The position numbers and the translations under genes were made by a program. The notes beneath the pieces are model-generated. The model made no database searches. It was not told where the DNA came from and saw nothing but the letters and a program-made list of their open reading frames with translations. From the NCBI RefSeq assembly GCF_963678635.1, contig NC_087067.1, forward strand, positions 7,859,716 through 7,923,715: a stretch of DNA of 64,000 nt, written 5' to 3'. The stretch is from Symsagittifera roscoffensis. Taxonomy: Eukaryota > Xenacoelomorpha > Acoela > Convolutidae. Positions 25,494 through 37,600 of the stretch are shown here, piece by piece (the first letter of the stretch is position 1; each line of letters starts with the position of its first letter).

Positions 25494-27357
25494 GAGCAGT
25501 CTTGTTTGTTTTTGTCAACGAAGTGCAGCTTCGCCTCGATGTATATAATCTTAAAACAAATTGATTTTAAAAATAACGAGGTTTGCATTAAATTGAAAGA
25601 CAAAAAAAATTTATATGCAAAAAAAAGAAATGGCTGTTGGTTCAAGATATGAGAATTAGGCGCTTTTTTTGAAGGATAGATGCTCAATATATCTTTTATA
25701 CAACAACTCTGGTTGTTTCGACTCTAGAATGAAAACAAATTTTTGACGCTGGGATGGTTTTTACTGTCGATATTCGGATTTTTAACTAAGCGTTTTAAAG
25801 GGAAATTTTTCATACCACCTGAAAGATAGTTTTCCAGAGCTAAAAATGCATGTGTCAAAACTTAATGATACAATTTACATCACCTTAAAGCTCAGTTAAT
25901 TCCAATCAACTTAAATCATTTGCTTGATATGTATTTGGTACAGCTAAACTAATTAGAGAATATAGATAAGTAATTTTCGTATTCCGCTCGAAAAGCTAAC
26001 AATTGAAATCCATTTTGAAAAAGTATCAAGATCCTTTGTCAGTAATTATTTTGTTGTTACTATTAGACGGCGGGGCAGTTGATTTTGAAGTAATTTTTTT
26101 TTAAAAAAATCTAAGTCAAATCGCCGAAATTTTCCGTATTTCCCACAATATTTTTTGGGGAAAACGTCATCATCACCGTTTGTTATCCACCTTTTTCCTG
26201 GACCCGACAAAGAATCAAACATAGCCAAAAGTTGTCATTGCAATTAATTGCACTTTGTTTTTCAATCTAAGAAGACAAATCCACAGATTACAGCATGCTG
26301 TGACACCAGATTGGTCATCATTTTATGTTTAGAAAAATTTTTCGTCGTTGAGATGCAGAGTGAATATACGTCTGACATATTTGAGTCTGAATAGCAAAAA
26401 AACCCGACCCAGTTTTCCTCGACACTGACAAAGTCGTCTACATTTTTTGGCAATCCGAATATCGACTGAAAGGGCATTGATAAAATACCACACTTGCCAA
26501 AATTGCCCGCAAAAATCATCTCTACGCTAAAAGTCCAACCCGCCCAATAAGGAGGCAGTGATGTCGAGTATAACCACTTGTGAAACCAATTGGTTTAAAA
26601 ATGGTTCGCTATATGATTTAAATAACAACGGATAGGTTCAGCCAATCTAGTTAAGATATAGCCTTATTTAACCAATTAAATTGGCTCATTTATTAGCTCT
26701 TCAGGAATGCATTCTGAATCTGATTAAGGCCAAATGATCAAACAAAATATTTAAGCCATTCTAAACCTTCGCTCAGTCGTGTTCCCTCAATCGACAAATG
26801 GCAACTTAATACACTTTGCTTCAAAGAATTCGCGCGTCCTATGTGCAAAAACATGCTAATTTATAATAAGTAATATTCATAAAAAAGTATTTATAATAAG
26901 TTATATTTATAAGAAGTATTTATAGTTAAAAAATCTCAAACTTTCGAATTTCAAAGAGAAAAATAGATACCATTTAAGCTCTTTGAATTTCTTGAACAAT
27001 TTATGACCAGCACTTTTTTGACACTGAGGTGAAGTTGCACTTCGCATACACAAGCAAAAATATGACCGATAACGCTACTGGAAAAACTGAATTAGTTTAA
27101 CTTTGAGTCTACAAAATTTCTTAAGGGACACAAGCCAATTACACAAGCAGTCCTTCGAAGAAGAAAATTTACCAATTGCACATGCCTCAATTTATAGTGA
27201 GGACGCATTTTAGCTAGTATACGAAAAAGTTCATTAAAAACATCCGACCCTGCCCAGGTTCGACCCTCTGATTTTGTTGCGGGTCTCCTCCCTACTTCTA
27301 TGCTACAGATACACGATACCTTGAAGCTAAAGTGCTATTTTTATTACAAAATTGCTG
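25494..27357. other. Spacer between inverted-repeat arms
   Basis: No gene was recognised. It holds inward fragments of the hairpin-ended repeat family (GTGCAGCTTCGCCTCG at about 25525; GAGGTGAAGTTGCACTTCGC at about 27026) and a tRNA-like B-box fragment near 27258 (CAGGTTCGACCCTC). Confidence 0.5.
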
Positions 27358-27875
27358 GTATCAGGGCGAAGCCCTGATTGTTCTGACTGCCTTTTAAGGT
27401 CTATGCAGCAGTAATAACATGAAAAAAAAATGTTAATTAAAATAAAATGAACTTTTTGTTAAATTTAAGACTTTTGTGAAAATCATCCCCCCACACGCCA
27501 TATAAAGTACAAAGTGATTCATTTCGTTCCTAGTAACAAATCAATTATGGCGCATAAGCTTTTTTCAACCAATTTGGAACGACTTCTAAGACGGATTAAA
27601 TCTCCGCTCCTTCGTTAATAGCGCGAAACATATCGCGCGTTAATTGTCCCAAATTGGTCGAAATGGCAATCTTTAAACCCCCATAACTTTACGAAAAATG
27701 ATCACAGGTGAAAACTCTTTTCCAATTTAGGCTCAAGACAACAATACCTTTTGAATGATACTTAAAAAAATTCCGTCAAAAATGGCTAATTAAAAAGTCG
27801 AAATTTGTCTGAAGAAAAAAAACACCCGAGCACAAATATTCCGTTACTTTCGTTACGAAAGACGGAACAATAATA
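27358..27875 (-). repeat. Right arm of 0.52-kb inverted repeat
   Basis: Inverse copy of 24971-25493 with moderate divergence. The inner end is CAGGGCGAAGCCCTG and the outer end CTTTCGTTACGAAAG followed by GGAAC. A shorter related piece lies near 42840-42980. Confidence 0.9.
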
Positions 27876-28039
27876 GTCGGTGCTAAAATCCTTAGCTTTG
27901 GCTGTACTTAATCGCTGGTTATTGCTCAAAATGAACACTTTCAAAATGGACACATTTTATCGTAATAATATTTGCGACTTGGGTTGGAAAAAAAAGATAG
28001 TTCACACTATAACAGAAGCAATGCCAGTGAAATAGCATT

Positions 28040-28170
28040 AACCCAACTTGAGAAAACTTGATCAATAAGGAAAGTTTTTACTCCACTGGAAATCTAAAAG
28101 TTATATTCCTTTTTCGAAACTAGAAATGGTTCATTTTTTTTCGAAACAATAATATCAATATTTACAAATT
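28040..28170. repeat. Copy of dispersed ATTCCGCTGG-type repeat
   Basis: Contains TTGAGAAAACTTGATCA, GTTTTTACTCCACTGG and TTCGAAACTAGAAATGG, matching blocks near 24421, 39130 and 43640. Family boundaries are unclear. Confidence 0.5.
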
Positions 28171-28472
28171 TATGGAAACAGAGGGTGAGGAGAAAAAGAT
28201 TGAATTAGAGAGGTGGGTAGGTGTAGACCTCCTGTTCAAATCAACAAAAAACGATGAATAGACTTTTATTAAATAGTGAACAATTTTTAAACAGGTGAAC
28301 ACTTTAGATAATTAGATAATGACTGACTGTACATTTTTTTGACAAGGGTATTCATAAACCAGTGATATTTGCATCTTTAATAGCAGCTTCCCTTCGGAAA
28401 AACCATCCCAGGTTGAAAATATTTGTACACTTCTCCAGTTTAAAACTGTCACCTCTGACTGCGTAATTGGTA

Positions 28473-31400
28473 CTATGAACATTTGCTCAAAGTAGAACTG
28501 ACCAATTCGTGCACTTTCTTGAAAATCTAAAAACACAAAACTGTCTAAGCACTCACGAAGCAATTACTTATTCGTGGATACCGCACGAAGTAGAGCTGAC
28601 AACGTTTTAAAAATGACTGAGCATTTTTTGAATTTGAAATTTATGCATTGGATTATTCATGTTTTTGGGAGGTAAAATGATCTACAATTTCATTGTTTCA
28701 AATTGGTTCGAACTTCTCAATTGAACACTTCAATGATTGCTTCGACTTTAAAATGAATTTAAAATAATCTGGCTTTATAATAAAAATACATACATCTTCG
28801 ACCGTGTCTTCGCCTTTAAACTCTGAAACCAGGTTTTCCTTTCTGTATTCCTCGATCACGTTCTGAGTGTCTACGTATGTATTGAGTCTAAAAACAAAAC
28901 AACAATAACCATTCTGAAAGTCATCAACTTTTACTTATCGATTACAAAACCGTTAATAATTTTCAAGCCGGTAAATGTAAATGAAGAATTCGTTTTTGAA
29001 AGCTTGCTATGAAATATATGCAGCATAAAATCTTAACATTTCCTAGGTAGATAATACAGTAAGATAAAGTACAAAAAAATATGATTAATTAACTTAAAAC
29101 TATAACACTTACGCTGGCGTAACTTAATATCTTGAACTCTTAAATCTTAAAGATTGAGGTCCTCATACCTTACGGCACAGCTGTGGTATCACTCCTAAAA
29201 TGGCTAGGATATCTTAACGTTGAATTTATTTATCCGAAAACTACAATATCAAAAGTAACGTAGCTCAACGTCAAACAGAGTTAAGTTTTGTTCAATAAAC
29301 ATAAACAACAAAATAGTGACCACCGCAGTCGCGCCAACGTGTTGCGAGCTTGTCAACAGAGGGTGAGACTTAATACGAAATTTAGAGCCGGTTATCGCCG
29401 CAAAGCGGCGACGAGCGCGCCCACCGGCGACCTTAAACTGGACTGTTTTGTATTGGTTTTTTTTCTTCATTATATGGTTTTTTGGACTATTTTGTATTGA
29501 AATGTTTTGTATGGGACTGTTTTGGACATGCACCAAAAATTTCCCAGACTTCTGTCCCAAAAAAATTATCTAAAATAATTTCTTTGATTTGACATTGTGA
29601 ACTTAAATTCTTTGATGTTCTGTGTTTGTTTAATCGTTCTATAATTAGATTTTGAGTACCAAATCAGCATTGAACAGTCCAAGCGCTACAAATTTCCAAA
29701 AACAATTAATTTGGTTGCTGATTTGAGTCCTCTTTTAATTTTACCTCTAAAGTGCTACTCAGAGAAAACTGTGGTACAATTGCTCAGTTGCGTGGATTTA
29801 ACAAATTAATCCGTCTTTTTGAGAGCCTTATCAAAATAATCCGGTGGTTATCTATTCAGGCAATACACCGGATATTTTTTTTGGCCTGGAAACCAAATGT
29901 CAAAGAAAATTTTTGCTTTTTGAACAGTTTTGTCCGGGACATAAATGTCTGGGACACAGCCGTTACAAGCATTTTGGATAATACCTCAAGTCAGCGCTTC
30001 CCAAATTAGCTTATTATATTAACAACAAAGAAAGCTGTTTCTTTTCTACATCTTTGTTACCTGTTCCCTTTCTTAGTTTTCGTAAAAATCTGCTAATGGA
30101 AATTTTTACAACAAAATCTACAACGTTTTTTGTGCGCCATTTCCATATTTGTTATTGGAGAGCGTAGTTAAGCTTCTTTTTAGCAAAAAAATTAATTAAT
30201 TTAAAAAAAAAAGAATTCGAAAGTCAACTGCGAAAAAGTTTAGCGTGAAACTTCAACCATATATATAATAATGTACATTTTTCGATTTCAGGCCGAAAAT
30301 TCTACAAAAAGGACTTTTGAGAAAAAGGTTTTATTTTTTCTTTACGCTTATACATACTTTGTGTTACACGTAAAACAACAATAAAAATTGAAAGTATGTA
30401 TAAGCGTAAAGAAAAAATAAAACCTTTTTCGCATTAAATCCTTTTTGTAGAATTTTTGGCCTGAAATCGAAAAATGTACATTAATATATATTGGGTCGAA
30501 GTTTCACGCTAAAATTTGGTTTTTCGCAGTTGACTTTCAATTTCTTTCTTAAAAATTAATTAATTTTTTTTTGCTAAAAAGATGCTTAATATATACGTGT
30601 AACACAGAGGCGAAGCTGCGCTTCTCAAACACTTGCGACAACACGACCAAAAAGCAGCTATATCAAGTCACATTAGAAAAAGTTGAAAGGAGCCTCGAAT
30701 TTTCCAAAATCTCGAGGCTTAAAAAAACTCGAATTAGCAAAAATCTGCGACTTAAAATCCCATAAATGCAGCTACATATGCTAATAAATTGCCAATTCGA
30801 TGCAGCAAAAGTAGCATCAAATACAGAAAGATACAATTTTGTATGTAAAAAATTGCAAATCATAAAGCCACATTATGTAAAAATTGTGCATTTCAAAAAA
30901 TTGCGGGATATATTGAGTTAGAAAATTTCTGAAATCGAGGTTTTATTATTGTTATGTTGTTTGAAAAAACAACAGCTTTCTTCGGTTCACTTGAATTAAA
31001 AATGCACCAACTGTGTAAATTTATAACTACTCGAATGTCAAAGCACATGTTATCAATAAGCTATAAAGGTGCAACTAAATATCCTAAGTATAACAAAACA
31101 TCAAAATATCTTATTGCCAATTCCATGCAGCGAATTCGACGCAACAAATATTGTTGCTTTAAGTCGCAACAATAATTGCGACTTAGTCGCAACAACAAAA
31201 ATGGTGCTTTTATTGCCATGCCAAGTTTCATTGCATTACGACAATCGTAAAGTAGTTTTTTTAATGAAATTCAAAGGTGGGGGAAGGGAGTTGAAAAGAG
31301 CCAAAAAATGTCTTTTTCAGACCTGACAAAACTCAAGCAGATAAATTACTAGTAGACCTGGTTGGATCATAAAACAACTTACCCTGAACTGAGAACAAGT

Positions 31401-33920
31401 GTGGTGGATCAAAATGATAACATTGAGGCAAAGCTGCGCTACGCAAACACTAGAGAGACAACAAAAAACCAGCTCTATAAAATGAAATAAGAACAAGTAG
31501 AAAGAAGCGTCGAATTAGTAAAAAGTTTGCTACGTGCCGAAATCGAACTAAGACTTCGAGAGTCTCACATTCCTCCCTTTCATCCACGCGCGTTTCACGA
31601 TTGACTAACACTCGACAAAAAACAAAGCAGAGAACAGATACTATAAAATGTATCAAATTTAAATGCCTTGGCTCTTAGTTTTATTTCATAATTGCCACTA
31701 AATGGGTACCATCACTTTTATTTGTGAGTCAGTTGGATAAAAGTAGAGTCGTACTAAAACCCTACGCTCGCTAGCTGGCTAGTGTAATAACATGGAAAAA
31801 AAAAGTTGGAAAAGGTACAAAAAAAATAAATATTTCAATTTCAGGCCAAAAAATTCTTTAAGACTTCTGCCGAAAAAAATGATATTTTCAGACCTCACGT
31901 TAACGCAAGCAATAAATAAGCAGTAGACCAGGTTGAAACATAACTATTCCACCCTTGACTGTGAACAATAATGGTGGAACAAACTTACGATGAAGATGAA
32001 AACGTTAAACTAGCTCTACTTGCCTCTTTTTGATGCTCTCCACATTGTCATCCGACCTCCCACTGCCCCCCGCGCCCCTCTTCAGACACCTGTCAGTTGC
32101 CACTTCATCTGATATATTGAAGAACAGCACCCCGTGTACCCTGGCCACTTTGTCCATCTGTTTGTTCCACCCGTCGTAGTTGTCTTTGTTCCTCGGGAAA
32201 CCATCGATTAGGAACAGAAGACGATCACTGCTATTCACCAGGCTCTGTTGTTTCTCCATTGCCTACAACAATAGGTTCCAAATTGCCACGAAACTCACAA
32301 AAAAGTCATCAAGAACTAGTATTATTTTTTCACTGAGAGCTTTATTCTCAATCGAGACAAGTAACTTAATTAGCAAAGTAAGGTTAAAGTCGATATAAAA
32401 CTGAATTAGCAACTCACATGGAACATTTCACAATCCTTGACTGAAATTGGTTCGGGGAAACTCACGGATTGGTTTATAACTTTCTCCCTCTTTCAGTCCA
32501 ATAAAACAAACACTTTGTAGACTACTTTTTTAGTTAGGCCAATAGATGGTTATTTTACTGAGGACAAAAATATTTATGAATTCTCTTCTGAAACACCAAA
32601 AAAAAACAGTTTGATAAGCGAAGCCGAAACCAATAATCTGAAAAGCCAAAAAAATATGTTAGAACTTTTTGCGAAATAGAGCCAAAAAAAAGCTGTGCTG
32701 GGGTTTTTGGAATCTTTGACCAGAAAATTGTGTTTTGTTATCCGGCGCGCTGGCACCTCTTATTTTGAATAACACTAAATTTCCACTATCAAGCGTTTCA
32801 TCACATCTTTTAAGTACTAAGTTGACCAGGTTAAGCATGCCATTGCCTGTTTAAGAACTTAGGTTGTGGTCCATTATGAATGGTCCTGTCTTAACATCTA
32901 TTGCAACAAAGTCTCCTTTGTGTTCTAGTTCTCACGTCTTTGGTGATGAATTTGTGATTCATCAAGAATTGCAGAAGTTATGGTTGTTCGAAAACAGTAT
33001 TTGCTTTTGCAAGGATCTTATTATTAGCGATATACCTGTGAAATATTCTGATGGTAACCACTTCCTTTTTAAAATAGACTGCAGTCGATTAATCTGATAC
33101 TTAATAGGGACACAAGAGGTAAAACCGATATAGCAAAGGTCAAAACTCACTAAAGAGAGTGTCAAAAAACAAAAAATCAGGCGACTACGGCATGCAAACC
33201 CCTATCTCTCGAGCACGAGCCCCGCTCTTTACCCACTGCTACGCGAGCTTATTTGTACCACGAATGTATACAACATATACAACGCTGTAGTTAACTCACG
33301 AATGCGCGGTTATATATCACTCTGCTCAAATGATTACGCAAAAAACTGCGCAATGAAACGTCCGACTTAGTCTGATAAAAAAAAGGTTCGTATTTAAAAA
33401 CAAGCCTCGCTTGTGCAAAGAATGAAAAACAGCAGCTCCAAATTTGAATAAGTTTTTTGAACAATTTTTCCGGTAAAAAACGAAATAAATGCAACCTATA
33501 TAAGAGTCTGAACCAAGTATGTTTACTTGACTTTTGTTATTTGCTTGATTTTAACATGTTTACTTGACTTTTTGACTTTTACAGACATTTCGCGAATATA
33601 ACGAGGTCCAACTTTCATACTTACATCAAAGTTGATCCTTGCCTATTTGAAATTCAAATATAAATTGATCGAGAAAAAAATCATCAAACCTTTTGTAGCA
33701 GTGATATTGTGATCGCAACTGGGACTATTTTTCCCTCTTTGATGCAATTTTCAATCAGTTCGCTTGTCTCGTCGTTTTCTTTTCGCTTCTCTCGCAACAG
33801 ATCTCCAGCCGATAGATGTCTGCATCTTGAGAACTCATTTATCACTTTTTCGCATTGAGTTCCTTTTCCCGATCCAGGTTTCCCGAGGACAAACACAACG
33901 TTAAGAGGTCCGTCAGACAT
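28473..33920 (-). CDS. CMPK1: UMP-CMP kinase (cytidylate kinase 1 type)
   Basis: Four exons: 33920-33690, 32262-32024, 28887-28794 and 28526-28473. They give 205 residues (human enzyme 196). It transfers phosphate from ATP to UMP, CMP or dCMP, a cytosolic step of pyrimidine nucleotide synthesis. The P-loop GKPGSGKGT is at residues 13-21, the NMP-binding HLSAGDLLR at 35-43, KEGKIVPVAITISLL follows, the IDGFPRNKDN motif is at 96-105, and the LID region has GRSDDNVESIKKR. The intron after exon 2 uses a GC donor (AAGAG|GCAAGT); the others are GT-AG. All phases fit. A good acceptor (TTTTCTCAG) lies 19 nt before the chosen ATG; an upstream open stretch to 34064 lacks family similarity and is treated as non-coding. 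Intron 2 is about 3.1 kb and hosts several mobile repeats. Confidence 0.97.
30169..30589. mobile_element. Foldback (hairpin) element in kinase intron
   Basis: Arms 30169-30360 and 30391-30589 are near-perfect inverse copies around a 30-nt loop. They share blocks such as TTCTTTACGCTTATACATAC and CGATTTCAGGCC, with their inverses. The loop sequence GTGTTACACG recurs inverted as CGTGTAACAC just outside the right arm (about 30596). There is no coding content. It is probably a foldback/MITE insertion and could form a long hairpin in the pre-mRNA. Confidence 0.9.
30598..31200 (-). repeat. 0.65-kb dispersed repeat, copy 3 (eroded)
   Basis: Starts AACACAGAGG with GCGAAGCTGCGCTTC, and keeps the internal blocks TTGCGGGATATATTGAGTTA and AATGCACCAACTGTG. 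The tRNA-like part is largely lost. It abuts the foldback element. Confidence 0.7.
31421..31789 (-). repeat. 0.65-kb dispersed repeat, copy 4 (internally deleted)
   Basis: Left end GAGGCAAAGCTGCGCTACGC; right end CTACGCTCGCTAGCTGGCTAG followed by TGTAA. The tRNA-like part at about 31530-31600 has a changed B box (AAATCGAAC). The downstream half of the body is missing. Confidence 0.65.
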
Positions 33921-34657
33921 TTTCGATAGATAAGATTTGCTGAGAAAATAGATTTGGAAATTGAATGGCCCAAGTAAGCGAAGTGGTTTGAGGCAAGAAT
34001 GAGTTCTGCGGGTAGATTTGAAGAGAGAGCTAAAGACTTGGTTTTTGCTAAATAACATATACAAGCACTTCGATTATTTTACCAGGGAACTAAAATGCAA
34101 ACTGGGTTTCATAATAAATCTGAAATAAAAAAATCAACATTAGTCTCGAAGATAAGTTTGAATAGCAACGTCAATTTTTCTAATTGAAATTTTTTAATTT
34201 TTTTTTCAAGATCCTTAAATGAAAATACTAAACAACGTACAATATCGTTAAACCAACTTTTAAGCTGAAACCGCTGACGCAAGTAGTTTATATACTCTTT
34301 CGCACCATCCGTACTCAAACCGTTTTTTTCTTCATAATACACGCAACAGCCGTGGAGAAACCATGAGTCACAAAATCGTCTTAACCAGTTCTAATTTGAA
34401 AACAAACATGTTTGTCTACTTAAATTAAAGGAAAATAAAATTTCCGCAACAGAAAAATGAGCAGTTTCGGAGTTTTTTTTAATTAGAAAGAGAATTATGC
34501 AAGCTAGGAATATTCATGTAACTTCTCCAATTATCAGCGTCTTCGCTTCATTTCACAAACTTGCGTGAAAACTGTCCTCGTGATCTGAACAAGCTCTCGT
34601 AGAACACGAAATCAAACTTCGAATCCGGGAGGTAGCAAAAGAACTCAAATATAGAGA

Positions 34658-37600
34658 CTACGACTGTCCATAGTGACGATACTGCGGCTTCAGTTCCCAT
34701 GTGAATCTGTGAGGTGGATTTCTGTTGTAATCTGCAATTTCTGTCAGAATATCTTTCAGGTAGCCCTGAAACATCAATTTCTCATGCGCTAAAAAGTCAG
34801 CACTTCTGACCATAGAAAAACGATTTTCAGTTTCAGAAGACCAATTTAAGGAGCATTGGAGCATCAATCAAACTTCTGATTTTTAAAGCAATGAACACAT
34901 CTAATCGTAGGTCTGGTTCAATTTACCTTAATTTCAAATGATTGATTGTAATTTGAAGAACCATCAGCTATTAAACAAAGTTGACAAACAAGGGAAGATT
35001 GCTTTGAACTATAAATATTGTTTTACACAGAAGCGAAGCCGAGCTTCGCACTACTTATGATATAACACTCACACACAAAAAAAAACATATAGAAAAAAGT
35101 AGAAAAAACTAGGTGAACCAAAATGTTCTCGTCTAAATAAAAAACAAGTAGGGCCTCAGAGAAAGCTGGAAGTATGTCTTAAATGTTGAACGAAATTGAT
35201 ATACAGATAAACGGCACGAAAATGCTAAACGGCACGAAAAATGTGATTTCAAAAATTGGACTTTGCCCAAAACCTGGTAGTTGTTTCTCTACCAAAGAAA
35301 CAAAAAGTGAAACCTACCATTATCGCAACGGGTTCCTTCAGTTAAAGTTTTCATCTCAGATTTGATTGTTTATATTTCAAGAACATTCAAAAAGTTTCTA
35401 AACCACGATCAAAAAACCTAAAAAATGGTCAAAGTGATTTCCAAAATCCAAGGTTTTTTTCCTGGAAGAACAAGTTGTGGCCACTTATGCAGAAAAGATT
35501 CCCAAAACCAGGTTTCTCGATTAAAAACAACCCTCGACTTGTGTGAAGGCAATTACTTCTTTCTTAAACAAGAGGGGCACATCCAATTACCAAAGTAGGC
35601 GTTCAACAACCTGTTTTTTCGATTGAACCCGTGATATGAGATTGGGCAGGATGGTTGGCGAGAAAAGTCCAAAAAACGGTCAACTAATCAAAATTTTGAC
35701 ATTTCCGAGAATCATAGCTTTTTGTGTAAAAAAATAGGGCGTAGCCGCTTATGCAGAAAGGATTCACTCAACCTGTATAGTCGATTGAACCCAAAATCTC
35801 ACATTTGGGAGGATAGTTCGAGAAATGTCAGACACTTAAAAAAAACTGTCAAAAATCAAAATTTTGACTTTTCCGAGGGCCATAACTTTTAGAGACAGAA
35901 AAACTTGGGAGTAGTCGCATAAGCAAATGAGCTTTCCACAAACCGTTTTTGAATTAAACTCAAAATCTCAAATATGGCACGGTAGTTTTCGAGAATATTC
36001 AAAGTTTAAAAAACGGTCAAAAGTCAAAAATTTGACTCTTCCGAGAGCCAAAACTTTATATGTTAAAACAAATTTGGGCGCAACCACTCATTCAGGTAGT
36101 TTTTCGAAATCGTTCCAAACATTTAAATCGAAAACTCAGACTTGAGAGAGGTATTATTCGAGAAAACGAAAAAAAATCAAAAATATGGGTCAACTATTTT
36201 CTCCACTTTATCGAAGGCTGTAGACAGAGGGTCAAGTAAAAAGGGACTCTAGGGGGGGGGGGGGGGGGTATACAGGCCCACAAGAAGGAGGCGGTCTTTC
36301 AGTTAATACGTTTTTCTGAAAAGCAGCAGAAGTTTCTGAGAAAAAAAAATTTTCGAATGAATTTGGAAAAAAATTTCTATAATGAAAAGAAAACTAAAGA
36401 AATTTCAACAAACCGATACAAGCGACACGAAAACTGCAGCAAAAGCGAAACTTTTTTGAGCAAAAGAAAAAAAGAAGGAGATACGAAGTCAAGGTAAGTA
36501 AAATTACAAATTTTAGGAGTAAAACAAACATGAGAGAAAATGCGCGCAGGAAAATAAGATATGACAACTAAGCCGACAACAGATAAGCAGACATAACTGG
36601 CCGAATACTTTATTGAATATTCTTGAGACAGAAAATTTCTCGTCTGAAAAAAAAAACAGGTCGTGGTCCTGGTCAGATTCAAACCCAGGACCTTTGCCGT
36701 CCCAGGCATATTTGTAACCATATTTGATTTAGTTGGCCGGGAACGCAAAGAAGTATGATTTCACACAGAGGCGAAGTTGAGCTTCGCAAACACTTGCGAG
36801 AACACGACCAAAAAGCAGCTCTATCAAGTGAAATAAGAAGTAGAAATAAGCCTCGAACTAGCAAAAACTCGGCTACGTGTAGGATTCGAATATGCGACCT
36901 CCTGCAATCAAGAGATTTGGAGTCTCACGCACTATCCATTCAATCACCCACGCAAGCTTAACAACCGACAAACACTGGTAACAATTAGAGCAGCTACATG
37001 TGCAGATAACTTACCAATGCATGTCAGCAAAAGTGGCACCAAATACAAATAGACTCAGTTTTGCATGTAATAATTTGGAATATAACAAACTGAAGACATC
37101 CACACTAACCTTGCATGTAACAAATCGCAAAGCATAAAGCCACATTATGTATGAAATATAAATTTTAAAAAAATTTCGAGATATATTGAGTTAGAAAATT
37201 TCTAAAATCGAGTTTTCATTATAGTTAAAATGCATCAACTGTGTTAACTTATTACTATTCGAATGTCAAAGCACACGCTATCAAAAAGCTGTAGAGGTGC
37301 CCGACCACTATTGGGGTGCCGCGCCAATATTTGCGACTTAGGCTGGAAAAAAGAAACTTCGTACTAATACACTCGCTTCGCAAGTGTAAATAAGTGATTC
37401 TGTTAAACAAGTTTTTAACCCGAAAAGTCTATATTCCAATTTGATAACCCTTGCTAATCGCAAGCGTTATAAGAACACGAGCAATCTTCTACTGCGCAAA
37501 GAGATTAAAAATTACAATCGTATCTGTATTAGCAAACATAAACCATTTCAAAAACTATTTTCAAATAATGCTTTCTTTCTTTTTTTTCTATATTTTGGGG

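Noticed and set aside
32864-33097. Plus-strand 77-residue frame as a gene
   Set aside because: It lies in the kinase intron with no recognisable motif or flanking splice signals.
33684-34064. Longer UMP-CMP kinase N-terminus starting upstream of 33920
   Set aside because: The 48 extra residues do not match the family, and a good 3' splice site lies at 33939 within that stretch. A mitochondrial-type leader cannot be fully excluded.
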